The position numbers were made by a program, and so were the translations under genes. This document shows, in pieces, positions 35,998 through 48,057 of a stretch of DNA of 64,000 bases. The first letter of the stretch is position 1. Each line of letters starts with the position of its first letter. Origin of the DNA: Scylla paramamosain (taxonomy: Eukaryota; Arthropoda; Malacostraca; Decapoda; Portunidae). The stretch lies in the NCBI RefSeq assembly GCF_035594125.1, contig NC_087190.1, forward strand, positions 5,848,001 to 5,912,000, given 5' to 3'. The notes beneath the pieces were generated by a model. That model had not been told where the DNA came from, did not search any database, and was given only the letters and a program-made list of their open reading frames with translations.

Positions 35998-37204
35998 TCA
36001 CGAGGGGAGTTTAGATCTTGAAAGGTTTTGACATTTTCTGTTAATGGAGGAGTTTTTGGCTAGTTGGAGAACAGACTTGGCATGGTTCCGGGCAGAAATA
36101 TAAAGTGCATGAGATTCTGGCGATGGAAGGCTTAAGTACCTTTCGTGGGCCACCTCTCTATCATGTATAGCACGAGAACAAGCTGTGTTAAACCAGGGTT
36201 TAGAAGGTTTAGGACGAGATAAAGAGTGAGGAATGTATGCCTCCATGCCAGACACTATCACCTCTGTTATGCGCTCAGCACACAAAGACGGGTCTCTAAC
36301 AAGGAAGCAGTAGTCATTCCAAGGAAAATCAGCAAAATACCTCCTCAGGTCCCCCCAACTAGCAGAGGCAAAACACCAGAGGCACCTTCGCTTAGGGGGA
36401 TCCTGAGGAGGGATTGGAGTGATAGGACAAGATAAAGATATGAGATTGTGATCGGAGGAGCCCAACAGAGAAGAAAGGGTGACAGCATAAGCAGAAGGAT
36501 TAGAGGTCAGGAAAAGGTCTAGAATGTTGGGCGTATCTCCAAGACGGTCAGGAATACGAGTAGGGTGTTGCGCCAATTCCTCTAGGTCATGGAGGATAGC
36601 AAAGTTGTAGGCTAGTTCACCAGGATGGTCAGTGAAGGGAGAGGAAAGCCAAAGCTGGTGGTGAACATTGAAGTCTCCAAGAATGGAGATCTCTGCAAAA
36701 GGGAAGAGGGTCAGAATGTGCTCCACTTTGGAAGTTAAGTAGTCAAAGAATTTCTTAAAGTTAGAGGAGTTAGGTGGGAGGTATACAGCACAGATAAATT
36801 TAGTATGAGAGTGACTCTGTAGTCGTAGCCAGATGGTGGAAAACTCGGAAGATTCAAGAGCGTGGGCACGAGAGCAGGTTAAGTCATTGCGCACATAAAC
36901 ATCCAGCTTTGGATCGAAAATGAGGATAGAGAAAGTAGGATGGAACAGAAAAGGGGCTACTGTCAGTTGCCTCAGACACCTGAGTTTCAGTGAGGAAAAG
37001 AAGATGAGGTTTAGAAGAGGAGAGGTGGTGTTCTACAGATTGAAAATTAGATCTTAGACTGCGAATGTTGCAGAAGTTAATGAAGAAAAAGTTGAGGGGG
37101 CTGTCAAGACACTTAGGGTCGTCGAGAGAAAGGCAGTCTGACCTTGGGACATTTATGGTCCCCTCCCCAGATGGGGACTCCGAGGCTGGTGTAGGAGTCG
37201 CCAT
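35998..37204 (-). pseudogene. LINE-A12 endonuclease and linker, frameshifted
   Basis: ATG at 37204 gives the same N-terminus as A8 ([15 protein letters not shown]) with NFCNIRSL and LTETQV. At about 36900 the GCCVYV codons are partly lost and the frame shifts. The second frame (36894 to 35998) has GDFNVHH, SSDHNLI and the linker to NLSRSK, where another shift occurs. Catalytic residues are preserved in each piece. Confidence 0.83.
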
Positions 37205-37455
37205 GATGATTTTAAAATTTTTGAGTGAAGGGTGTGTGTGTTATTAGGTGCTTGTAGTTTTGTGTGGAGGAAGGGAGTTGTCTTTAGAGGGCAGGCTGTG
37301 ACTGCCCCCTTGTGTTGTGAGACACAAAGGGAAACGTTCAGTGAGGTCACAGCTGGGTTTAATGTTAATTTCACAGCACCCCCTGAACAGTGCTTTAGAC
37401 CTCACTGGGAGTAATTATCGTTTCGGCAGGTGTCTACTGCCTCCTCCTGCTATGT

Positions 37456-38665
37456 TCAACGAGTGGCCAAGATTAGATAGAGGCAATGCTTACTTTTTTT
37501 TTTTTTTTCTGCCAGAGCATGTTAAGATCGGTCCACTTTCTCTCCCATTAAAGGCTTTCATCGATCATTGCAATGTTACCGATGTTACGAGTTCGGTCAT
37601 GGGAGGAACAACTGTACAAATAGTCCTCTGTGCGGTCACTGCTCTGCCCTTGACTCACACCTTAGTCATGAATGCGAATCAGAACCATATTTCTTCTGCA
37701 GAGAAGCTCATCCACTACGTTCTCTACCATGTTGGAGGTACCGTCTTGAACAGGACATTCTTAAATTGGCTAATTCTCAATTCATTAGTCTAGGAAATGC
37801 CAGGCAGGAAGGATAGTGGGACAAAAACAAACGCCTCCTCACTCCACTTCAGTTCTACCTCTACTACAGGTAATAAGGCTGTAACACCTTCCCGCCTTCT
37901 TCAGCCATCAATCAATCAATCCCGTTTTTGTGAGGATATCTCCCCTTCAGTTTCCGCCTGCAACAAGTTTCCTGTTTTGGAAAGTGTCATCTCCTCTGCA
38001 TCTTCAGACGAGCCCTCCACTTCATGTTTAGCCAAGCCCTCCATTTCGTCTTCAGGAAAGCCCTCCACTGCATCTTCACCAGCTATATCTTACAGGCTCC
38101 TCGTACAAAAGCTCACATTGCGGAAGTCCACGCCTCCATGGATTCCCAAACACGAACGACTCCCAAGACCTTAAGCCTCCACAGACACATACTGACAACT
38201 TTTCCACGCTTCCTTCTCACTCTCACCAGAAACGTTCCCGGGGGTCTGCAGAGTCCCTAGAAAAATCCCTTTGGGAATGTCAGATGAAGTTATTAATCAA
38301 AGTGATTTCTCTACATCCAAAATGGATATGGAAGATTTCTCTACCTAAATTCCTAATCAGCCCTCCTCCAGGAATGATACCAATTCGTCTAGGCCGAGGA
38401 TTCCTCCTCCTCCGGTCTTTTCAGAAGTTTCAGAAACTCATTTGTGGGTAGCTATCTCCACACAAGCTACTCAATCTCAGCTTTCTGTGGCTACGAACAG
38501 TGTAGGTCCAACAACGTTGAACATTATCAGGACGTAACTGAAGGATGTAATCTTAAGTTTGTGGAGAAGGCTGGTCTTTTACTTTGACTTTTGTTTATTT
38601 TATTTTTGTATCTGCGCCATATGACCGCGATATTGGGATGTTGCAGCGCCATAAGCTAAATCAAT
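37456..38665 (+). mobile_element. I-group LINE derivative: ORF1 joined to 3' tail
   Basis: ORF1-like coding sequence is followed directly by a 3' end (GCGCCATATGACCGCGATAT ... ATAAGCTAAATCAATCAATC) that also terminates other I-group copies here. No endonuclease or RT lies between them. It may be a half-LINE or the product of a deletion. Confidence 0.6.
37510..38280 (+). pseudogene. I-group LINE ORF1 with CCHC zinc knuckles
   Basis: Reads on the plus strand in two frames. The start is LPEHVKIGPLSLPLKAFID; after a frameshift there is a CCHC-type series (CYRCYEFGHGRNNC; CGHCSALDSHLSHEC; then FFCREAHPL with partly lost Cys). It is followed by RLEQDILKLANSQFISLGNA and a Ser/Thr/Pro-rich tail. ORF1 proteins of this kind bind element RNA in ribonucleoprotein particles. 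The knuckle series and the EQDILKLA motif are typical of I/Nimb-group elements as I recall them. Frameshifts near 37565 and 37800 and many stops after 38280 show decay. Confidence 0.62.
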
Positions 38666-38699
38666 CAATCTATTTATTTTATCAGTTATATAGTATTGG

Positions 38700-39165
38700 G
38701 TAGAACTTTATCCTTGCACTGGGAAAACATGGAGGCAATTGAGGAAAACACGTAACGAATAACACTGGATCTTGGGGCCTGGGTCAGTGTCTTGGGCAGG
38801 TAATGAACAACGCCAGATACCTGGGTCAATGGGGTCAGTGTCTTGGGAAAGGGACGAACAACTGCTAGACACAGTGGTCTGAGTCACTGCGGTCAGTACC
38901 CCCTCACTTAAAATCAAACTAATTAATTGAAACATTACTATACCAACCCTCTCATTTTTAGCAATTAAGCTTTTTAAGTTTCTTCCCATTTCCTTTCTTA
39001 ATGTTTACGTTTTTTAGTAGTTTTAACATTTTTAGTATACAATTTCGTTTTTAATATCAGCATTTTAAACTGCAATCTCTGTTGCTTTTAAAGGTTTGTA
39101 GCGGTGCCATATTACCGTGATGTTCTGGCGCCCCAACTTTAATTAATTAATCAATCAATCACTCA
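38700..39165 (+). mobile_element. I-group LINE 3' UTR fragment
   Basis: Contains repeated GGGTCAGTGTCTTGGG phrases, ACCAACCCTCTCATTTTTA and the terminal GTAGCGGTGCCATATTACCG, ending in a (TCAA)n-like tail. It matches 41865-42270, 43205-43446 and 59325-59495. Confidence 0.8.
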
Positions 39166-39169
39166 ATCA

Positions 39170-39318
39170 GTGGTCGCAATCCTTTGTGGGATGATGACGC
39201 TGTCAACCCTCGTAGTTCTTTACTTTCCTCTTTATCCACCAGGATACAGGATTAGAGATTTTAAGTTAGGGGGACATTACCCATTTCCATAGTCAAACCG
39301 GTACTTTCACAACAATAG

Positions 39319-39393
<75 letters not shown>

Positions 39394-40140
39394 GTACCTC
39401 TAATTCCCTTTTTGATTTTAACTGGAAAGTTTTAGCATACCTATATGGAAGCGGTCACTTCCCAATTTTATTACAGTCAACTGATTTTGCACCACAGTCA
39501 CGTCCTCTCCGTTGGCGTCTACATAAGGCGAATTGGCAGCTGTTCACAGAACTTAGAACCCTTGCTCTCTTAGTAGATAAGTTAAGAAATTGTGATGAGG
39601 CTGCAACATACTTCACTGATGTTTTACACTCTGCTGCACTTCAGTCCGTTTCCAAGAGTTCTGGACGGTTTCCTAAACGTTCTGTTCTCTAGTGGAATGC
39701 GGATTGTACAGGCGCTGTTCGAGAAGAGCGTGCTGCCTTTTCTCACCTTTGACGGCATCGTGGAGATATCCACTGCTTGGAGGCTTTTCGACAAGCGCGT
39801 GCCCGTGCCCGTCGCACCTTAAAGAGGTCTTGGCAGGATTCTTGGAAGTTATGTCTTCTCCATCACAGTTTACTCTCCAATCACCAAGGTCTTCAATGGG
39901 GTCCACAAGATATGTGGGGGGTATTCTACACCTCCAGCTGTTGTGTTCCATGACTGAGGGACGGTGACAGATGCTACGACAGTTTCCGACTGCTTGCTGA
40001 GCTCTTTGCTAGTGTCTCCAGAAAGGATCCAACTGCACCTATGGCACTTCATCTTTGACGTTGCAAATCGCTTGGCGTCAATTTTGCCTCCCATGGTCTT
40101 ATAATGTCCCATTTTTTCTTTACGCATAGCTTTTTCCTAG
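39170..40140 (+). pseudogene. I-group LINE endonuclease end and linker
   Basis: The endonuclease end is readable before the CT microsatellite. After it, the frame continues with FDFNWKVLAYLYGSGHFPIL (the SDHFPI block, with Asp replaced by Gly), then the linker (LRWRLHKANWQLFTEL, LVDKLRNCDEAATYF, WWNADCTGAVREERAAF, RARRTLKRSW). The (TC)n tract at 39319-39389 lies where the ancestral codons read Leu-Ser, so it expanded inside the gene. Multiple stops are present; non-functional. Confidence 0.62.
39319..39389. repeat. (TC)n microsatellite inside endonuclease codons
   Basis: About 70 bp of pure TC between codons for GTFTTIDLS and the downstream IPF.FNW sequence. Confidence 0.95.
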
Positions 40141-40194
40141 TGCCATGATTCATCCCATATTCCTTTTTCACCCCACATGTTCGATGAAGCTTTT

Positions 40195-41020
40195 ACCTTT
40201 TTACTTGACATCTATAACTTTATTTGGAATATCGGTGATTTTTCATCCTCTTGGGATGTAATTATTCCCATTCCAAAGCTTGGAAAAGATCATCAGTTAG
40301 CCACTAATTAGCGTCCAATTTCCTTTACTTCATGGATTTATATGTTGCTGGCTAGGATAAAATGTCACGTTTATGTGGTATTTGGAGAGAGGGAGTTACT
40401 TATCACCTGTTCAATATATTTTTTAGGAAAATGTGCTGTCTTTGTCTGATGCTCTTTTATCTCTAGTATCTTCTATATATGAAGCATTCGCCAGTAAGCA
40501 CCATCATGTCACAGTATTTTTTGATTTGGAGAAAGCATATGACACATGTTGGTGCCACGGGATTTTACTTATTCTGTTCTAGTTCGATCTCCGTGGCCGA
40601 CTCCCTATTTTTATACAGTAGTTTTTATCTCATCGTTTTTTAAGGGTACTGATTGGGGCCGTTCTGTCTGAAGTTCTCCCACTTGAGGTGTGCCACAGGG
40701 AAGTATACTCAGTGTCGCCCTTTTTTCTGTAAGTATAAAAAGTGTCACTGATGTGCTTCCAGAAGGAGTTCGTGGTAGCTTGTATGTCGATGACTTGTCA
40801 ATCCCTTTCTGTGGCCCGAATGCCTTTGATTGCGAGGAAGTTGCATTTCGCCTGCAACTCAGTGATTTCGTTTCTCAGCTTCGGAAACTATAGTCTTACA
40901 TTCATACCACCTTTGTGGTGTTCAGATTTCCATTTATATGACAGAAGAATTTGTGTGGAGGAAACTCGTTTCTTGGGACTTATATTTGACAGGATATGTA
41001 GATATCCTAGAGTTGGTTAT
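40195..41020 (+). pseudogene. I-group LINE reverse transcriptase
   Basis: Fragments in several frames: VIIPIPKLGKDHQLA (the QPI.KPGKD block), a first-Asp region near 40510-40540 (FDLEKAYDT), GVPQGSILS near 40686 and LYVDDLSI near 40780. The polymerase active site reads YVDD in place of the usual YADD or FADD. Numerous stops and frameshifts make it non-functional. It continues into the RNase H domain, which fits an I-group ORF2. Confidence 0.65.
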
Positions 41021-41119
41021 TGACAATTCCCATTTCTCTCTGTGGCCCTGATATTCTTTATAAGAACAATTTACGAGATTTTGAGTCTCGTGCATTATCC
41101 TTGGAACATTATTCCACAC

Positions 41120-41660
41120 AATGACTCAATTCCTGTATTTATGGACGGATCAAAATCCGACAATGGAATCGGATTTGGTGTTCTTTCCTTCCTTTATTCG
41201 AGGCGCTAGCCTCCTCGGTGTTGGTTCTCTTTTTACGGCAGGGCTTTCTACAATTATCCAAGCCTTAAGAATTATTTTTAATCTTCTCGTCTCATATTTC
41301 ACTGTTTTTAGCGACTGTTCTTTCGCTATTCAACATTTTAGCCCTTCTTCCCTTCATCCACTTGTTTTATTGATTCTTGAGTTGCTTTACCTTTTACAGC
41401 GTAGAGGCTCCCACGTCGAATTTTCCTGGGTCCCTGCACATCGGAGTTGGAGTTCCGGGGAATAAGAAGGCCAATAGACTGGCTAAAGAGACGGCAACTC
41501 GAATTCCTGTTTCCACCCTCATTCTCTTACATGACTTATACTCCAGTATAAGGATGGCAGTTGTTTCATGTTGGCAGGGCAGGTGGGAGGATTTGGTTGT
41601 CACCACTAAGACGGGTGAGATAACTTCAGTAACTCCGTTCATGGACGTCCTTGTGTAGGA
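41120..41660 (+). pseudogene. I-group LINE RNase H domain
   Basis: MDGSKSDNGIGFGV near 41140-41185 carries the first catalytic Asp of RNase H. Near 41390-41500 are FSWVPAHR and, in the next frame, GVPGNKKANRLAKETA, the last catalytic block (normally HxGVxGNExAD.LAK, here with Asn for Asp). The domain would degrade the RNA strand of the RNA/DNA hybrid. Frames are broken between these motifs. Confidence 0.68.
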
Positions 41661-42329
41661 GCGCCATTCAGAGACTGCACTGGCCTTTCTCCGGACGGGT
41701 CATACACGTCTCACTCACGGTTACCTCACGTCCCGGGAAGTCCATTTTGTGATGACTGTTTATTAGTTACCCTTACAGTGCGACACTTTCTAGTGGAGTG
41801 TCTCAGTATGGTGGAGTTGCAGGAGCGATATCTTTTCCGCTGTCGTGATGAGGAAGAGACCTTCCAGATATCTGAGTCAGCAGGGTCAGTGTCTTGGGCA
41901 TGTAACGAACAGCGCCAAATATCTGGGTCAGTGGGGTCAGTGTCTTGTGCACGGAACGAACAATGCCAGACACAGTGGTCAGGGTCAATGGCATCAGTAC
42001 CCTCTAAATTTAAATTGAATGAAATAAAGTAACTAAAGCATTACTATACCAACCCTCTCATTTTTATCACAAACTTTTATATGGCTTTTTCCATTTCCTT
42101 TTTTTATATTTTCTTTCATAGTGGTCTTTTAACATTTTTACCATACCTATAATATAAGTTTTTAATACCCATATTTTAAAAACTGCAATCTTTGCCACTT
42201 TTAAAGGTTTGTAGTGGTGCCATATGACCGTGATGTTGCGGCGAAATAAACTAAATCAATCAGTCTAAAGACAACTCTCTTCTTTCTCACAAAACTAATT
42301 AATTACAAACACACCCTTTACTCAAAATT

Positions 42330-42790
42330 CAAAATCATCATGGCGATTCCTACACCAGACTTGGAGCCCTCATTTGAGGAGGGGACCACAAATGTCGCCA
42401 GGTCGGACTGCTCTTCTGGTAGCAACAGTAAGTTTCTTGACATTCCCCTCAACTTTTCTTCATTAACTTCTGCAACATTCGCGATCTACGATCTAATTTT
42501 CAATCTCTAGAACACCGCCTCTCCTCTACTAAACCTCATCTTTTCCTTACTGAAACACAGGTGTTTGAGGCAACTGATAGTAGCGCCTTTTCTGTTCCCT
42601 CCTTTCTCTATCCTCATTTGCAATATAATGCTGGATGTTGCGTCTATGTCCGCAACCACTTAATCTGCTCTCGTGCCCACACTTGAATCTTTCGAGTTTT
42701 CCACCATCTGGCTACGACTACAGACTCTTTCTCAAACAAAATTTATCTATGTTGTATACCCCTCACCTAGCTCCTCTATCAGAAATGGTA
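42330..42790 (+). mobile_element. LINE-A fragment A13, 5' leader and endonuclease start
   Basis: Starts with leader sequence and an ATG equivalent at 42340 (MAIPTPDLEPS), diverged from A8. It then holds NFCNIR-like and LTETQV-like sequence with frameshifts. The C-terminal endonuclease, RT and 3' end are absent. Confidence 0.82.
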
Positions 42791-43204
42791 AGGTAGAACA
42801 TGGCAGAAATAAAACCTGTGAAGCATGACATTATCATTCTCTCTGAAAAAGCAGAGTACTGAATGTCATGTTTACACTACCTTACCTTACGTGTTTTTCT
42901 TACCAGTACAATTATAACATAAGCCAACTGTTTGAAATTCTCACCACGGCAATGGCTTCGTCATCTCCCTCGACTACCTTCGCCATCGCTTCCAACATGA
43001 AGACAGCGAAGTTCTTGTCTGGTATTGTTGGCAAGGGTTTACAACCTTGCCAGCTCAACACCCGCGGTTCCTTCCCCAGATCATTTTTGCTGGTATTCAT
43101 CTGTAAAACGAATTATGCCTAAATTAATAATAATTAGGGCATTATGTAAACAATACAAATGCAGCTGGTAAGGAAAATATATCTCAAGAACGTAGATCAC
43201 CATT
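42791..43204. other. no gene assigned
   Basis: Includes an 84-codon plus frame (42868-43122) and an overlapping minus frame, neither with a recognisable domain or splice context that I trust. Confidence 0.35.
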
Positions 43205-43771
<567 letters not shown>

Positions 43772-44700
43772 AGCTTGTCAATCGTCACTAGTGGAATTAG
43801 TTGTGATAGTAAATTTGCGGTTGACACAAAGATAGGTAGATTAATTAAGTCAGAATCGGATGCCATCGCCTTGCAGGTCGATTTAGATAGGATGAATGAA
43901 TGGACGGACAGATGGCAAATGCAATTTAATATCAATAGATGCAAAGTACTTAGCACTGGTAAAGGAAACCCACACAGTAGCTACACATTAAACAACGAAA
44001 CTCTGGTACGTACAGTGCACGAGAAAGATTTAGGAGTTATAGATAGCTCCGAACTCCGTCAAGGAAAACAATGCATAGAGGCCAGAAACAGGGCAAATAA
44101 GGTACTAGTATTCATTTTTAGGAGTGTTAAAAGTAGAAGGCCGGAAGTAATATTAAAGTTATACTTAGCACTTGTCAGACCTCATCTAGACTACGCTGTG
44201 CAGTTCTGGTCCCCACATTACAGGAAAGATATAGGTCTATTAGAATCAGTACAGAGGAGAATGACTAAAAGGATACTGTGGATGAGTATTCCTTACGAGG
44301 CGAGTTTGAAGCTGTTAAATTTACATTCTTTAGAGAGACGTAGGTTAAGAGGGGACCTGATAGAAGTCTTTAAGTGGTATAAGGGTTATAACAAGGGGGG
44401 ATGTAAGCAAAATTCTTAGGATCAGCAACCAGGATAGAACAAGAAATAATGGGTTCAAGCTTGAAAAATTTAGGTTTAAGGAGATAGGAAGAAATTGGTT
44501 CTCAAATGGAGTGGTAGATGAGTGGAACGGACTCAGTAATCATGTTGTTAGTGCTAGAACATTAGGGAGCTTTAAGAGAAGATTAGACGGGTTTATGGAT
44601 AGGGATAATAGATGGAAATAGGTATATTTTATACAGGGACTTCTACGTATAAGCCTGGTCGCTTCTTGCAGCTTCCCTTATTTCTTATGTTCTTAAGTTA
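43772..44700 (+). mobile_element. CR1-type LINE, 3' part (C1)
   Basis: 5'-truncated copy beginning just before the RT active site. The C-terminal RT region follows, then a stretch with RRRLRGDLIEVFKWYKGYN-like sequence, and an end of ...CTTATTTCTTATGTTCTTAAG. Tandem TTCTTATG octamers at the 3' end, in place of poly(A), are a CR1 hallmark. Confidence 0.8.
43775..44630 (+). pseudogene. CR1-type reverse transcriptase C-terminus
   Basis: A 214-codon frame (43775-44419) reads SCDSKFAVDTKIG, then LDRMNEWTDRWQMQFNINRC, LRQGKQCIEARNRANKVL, LYLALVRPHLDYAVQFWSPH and LLESVQRRMTKRILWM, to RRLRGDLIEVFKWYKGYNKG. A frameshift near 44400 (run of G) moves the final part (RISNQ... to FKRRLDGFMD) to another frame. 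The polymerase active site that should read FADD reads FAVD, with the first Asp replaced by Val, so the enzyme is dead even apart from the truncation. The VRPHLDYAVQFWSPH and RRLRGDLI blocks are shared with vertebrate CR1. Confidence 0.82.
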
Positions 44701-44730
44701 ATCAATCCGCTCAGGGATACCATTAAATGT

Positions 44731-44734
<4 letters not shown>

Positions 44735-44806
<72 letters not shown>
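44735..44806. repeat. (CT)n microsatellite
   Basis: Pure CT tract of about 70 bp. Confidence 0.97.
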
Positions 44807-44809
<3 letters not shown>

Positions 44810-44816
<7 letters not shown>

Positions 44817-45060
44817 GCTGTAGTAAAGGTAGATATATAAGCTATTATTTCATGAGACTGAGCTGCTCGTCTCATAAGGTCTTTTCAGAGTTGGTACTTA
44901 AATATTCCTTCATGAAAGAAAACACTATAATATTGTATAAGGATGTGGTTGCAAGTGCCTCTGTGGTGCTTTGCCGCACATCTGTAGATTTGTGGGTTTA
45001 ATGATTTGGTCAGACATGGGGCAGCTGGTCAACATTTGACGTAGGTGTTCATCTTTCAAA
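44810..45060. other. no feature recognised
   Basis: Sequence between the microsatellite and the Tc1-like element. Its left part carries no coding signal. Confidence 0.35.
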
Positions 45061-45319
45061 TCATTTATAAATAATGGCGGTTATCGTACAGCATGGCAAC
45101 ATTTGATCAAGGTCATTTCACCCCTCCTGTCTGGCTAACGGGAACATGTTTTAAAAATCACCTATTTAGCAGCTTGCTCCGTGAGCCATCAGCGGGGCAT
45201 TGCAGATTAACGGTCAGGGATCTGTGTCGTGGGTAGTGACATTGTCTTGGAGACGATGCAAGCACGATTTGTCAGAATCTGAGCGATATTTTGCGCATCT
45301 TGTGTTTGCTTAATGGACA

Positions 45320-46435
45320 ATGGCACATAAACCACAAATCACTCAAGACAAAATCTGTCGTATTTACGCCTTACATAAGGCCGGAATTGGCGCAAATGTT
45401 ATTCAACAACAGACTGGTGTGCCTCAACGTACTGTTGAACGCTGGCTGCAGCGATGCCGGGCCGCCAAAAATTATGCAGTACCAGCCCACCATCAAAACC
45501 TGGTTGGCCAAAAAAAGTAAATAAAAGGACTCTAACTGTGTTGAAGTGTGACTTGAGTATTAGACCTGTAAGTACAGCACGTGAGCTAAAAGAAAATAAT
45601 CCAGGTCTACTGGGTAATGTGTCTCGCAGGAGAGTATCACGTTACTGTAGAAAAGAGCTTGATCTCCCTTCCCCGCACTGCCGTGAGGAAACCTTTGCTC
45701 ACTCCACGGCACATTGAAAACAGGCTCAGTTTTGCCAAGAAATACATTTAGTGGCCCATAGAGAAAAAAAACGTTGTGTACTGTGTAGTGATGAAAGTGT
45801 TTTCACAGTATCTGGGACACAGTTTGCAGGAGTGCGTAGACCAAAAGGATCTGACCGGTACGACCCAAAATACACGGTAAAAACGGCAAAACATCCAGAT
45901 TCAGTTATGGTTTGGGGAGCATTCACATACTTTGGTGTTGGCGATTTGGTCTTTTTTGAAAAGAGAGTCAGTGAACAGCGAACGGTACTTAGAACTGTTA
46001 TATGACAATTTAGAGGAGTGTTATGTGAAGTGAAAAGCAGAATGTTTCATGCAAGATGGGGCTCCCTGCCACATGAGCAAACAAGTAGAGTGGTTGAACA
46101 ATAATTGTGACTTGGATTACATTAAGGATTGGCCTGCCAACAGTCCTGATCTTAATTAGGATTAAGATCAGGACTGTTGGCAGGCCAATCCTTAATGTAA
46201 TCCAAGTCACAATTATTGTTCAACCACTCTACTTGTTTGCTCATGTGGCAGGGAGCCCCATCGAGAACTTGTGGTTTTTTCTGAAAAATGAGATCAAGAA
46301 AGAGGACACTAGTTCACTGCCGAAACTGAAAGCTGCACTGCAACGAGTGTGGGAAAGTCTTCCACAAGATAAACTGCAAGGCCTCGTTGACTCCTCGTCC
46401 TCGTTGTCTACAGGAAGTCATGAAGAAGGGAAATA
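45320..46435 (+). pseudogene. Tc1-like transposase, DDE-type
   Basis: Starts at ATG 45320 (MAHKPQITQDKICRI). A homeo-like helix-turn-helix follows (AGIGANVIQQQTGVPQRTVE). A poly(A)-run frameshift near 45515 precedes the second DNA-binding region (KRTLTVLKCDLSIRPVST), and another break near 45715 leads to the catalytic domain. First Asp: CVLCSDESVF. Second Asp: QDGAPCHMS near 46054. Third acidic residue: ENLWFF near 46263. Ignoring the inserted inverted duplication, the spacing counts as 35 residues (DD35E by hand count), one more than classical Tc1. The C-terminus SSLPKLKAALQRVWESLPQ is present. The transposase would cut at the inverted ends and insert at TA. It is dead because of frameshifts and the insertion. 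Confidence 0.82.
46055..46262. repeat. perfect 102-bp inverted repeat, 4-base loop
   Basis: 46055-46156 and 46161-46262 are exact reverse complements around TAGG. The left arm is normal transposase coding sequence; the right arm is an extra inverted copy inserted just before the CCCATCGAGAAC codons. Confidence 0.97.
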
Positions 46436-46439
46436 ATAC

Positions 46440-47169
<730 letters not shown>

Positions 47170-47523
47170 AAAACAAAAAATTAATTTCCTGCACAGAAGC
47201 TCCTTGGCTTGAAACTGTTATAGCCTTGCTGTTTCATTACAGCACTACAAACAATATTTTCACTTTTCATCAGATCCAACGCCTGTGTTCTACATAAAAC
47301 CATATATATAAAGTAGCTGTCATATATTTCTTTCCAAGCTGTTGGCTGTTGCTGCTCTTCTATGACAACTTTTCGCACTCCTCTTATTGTCCAAGGTACC
47401 TCCTAGGGAATTGGACTGCTTTAACTCTTTTATTGTTGAGCTACTTATCTCACATGTCTTCTCAGTCTCTGCTAACGGTCCTTGTTCCTCCTTACAATGC
47501 ATGGGTATGAAAGTGAAACTGCT

Positions 47524-47724
47524 CTATTGAACTCTATCCTCAAGATCTCTTCTGGCAGCATCTATCATAGTGAGTTGCTCTTGGTGAGCCAACTGTTTCT
47601 GTGTAGACATTGAAGTACCTTTATGTTGACTGATTCTTTGTGTTATATTCCTCTTGGTTTCTCCAATATATCGAGTCTTGCAACTCGAACAAGTAATTTC
47701 ATATGATGTTAGAGATAAGTCCAA
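47524..47724 (-). pseudogene. Penelope-like GIY-YIG endonuclease fragment
   Basis: The 66-codon frame contains YEITCSSCKTRYIGETKRNI followed by TQRISQHKG. This is the GIY-YIG fold start as found in Penelope-like elements: the YIG (here in RYIGET) plus the Arg/His helix, preceded by a CxxC. This nuclease would nick the genomic target. Its position after the RT on the same strand fits the family layout. The distal catalytic Glu is not visible within the frame, so it is incomplete. Confidence 0.75.
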
Positions 47725-48057
47725 TAGGAATACTGTCTTTGAGAGAAAAAAAAAAAAGCAATAATAAACGTTGGTAAAAATAAAAAAAATAAATTAAATA
47801 AATAAAACAAATAAATAAAAGAAAAAATGGTGTCAGGTTATTGTGTTTTAAGTACGGTAGTTAGTCTCTTTCTAATAGTACAGCTAAGATGTCCATCGTA
47901 AGATAATTTTATGTATTTCTTGACACGCGTGTCATCTCTGTGTCATTAGAGGAAGACTGACTAAATATGTTTTCTAAAAAAATAGTGGATAGTTTTATCA
48001 ATGCTGCTGAACGGGAAGCCATTATTGCGGAAAGATGTCCTTAAGTTGACCTCATGA

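Larger units (their letters stand above)
34149..37455 (-). mobile_element. LINE-A copy A12, near full length
   Basis: Poly(T) at 34149-34159 marks the 3' end. Then C-terminal domain, RT, linker, endonuclease and 5' leader follow up to about 37455, nearly identical to A8. Among the recent copies it is the one that lacks the shared RT stop, reading SKGFES at 35516-35518. Breaks are an A insertion near 35730 (frameshift before MDLDG), a frameshift at about 36010, and a 6-bp loss plus frameshift near 36900 in the endonuclease. Confidence 0.93.
39170..42270 (+). mobile_element. I-group LINE with EN, RT and RNase H, decayed
   Basis: 5'-truncated copy on the plus strand. In order: end of the endonuclease (NPLWDDDAVNPR to GTFTTIDLS), a linker, RT pieces, an RNase H domain, and the family 3' UTR with its (TCAA)n tail. 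The RNase H domain sets it apart from LINE-A and CR1 and is characteristic of the I group. Confidence 0.75.

Noticed and set aside
39301..39400. CRISPR-like or regulatory CT repeat
   Set aside because: It is a simple dinucleotide tract with no spacers.
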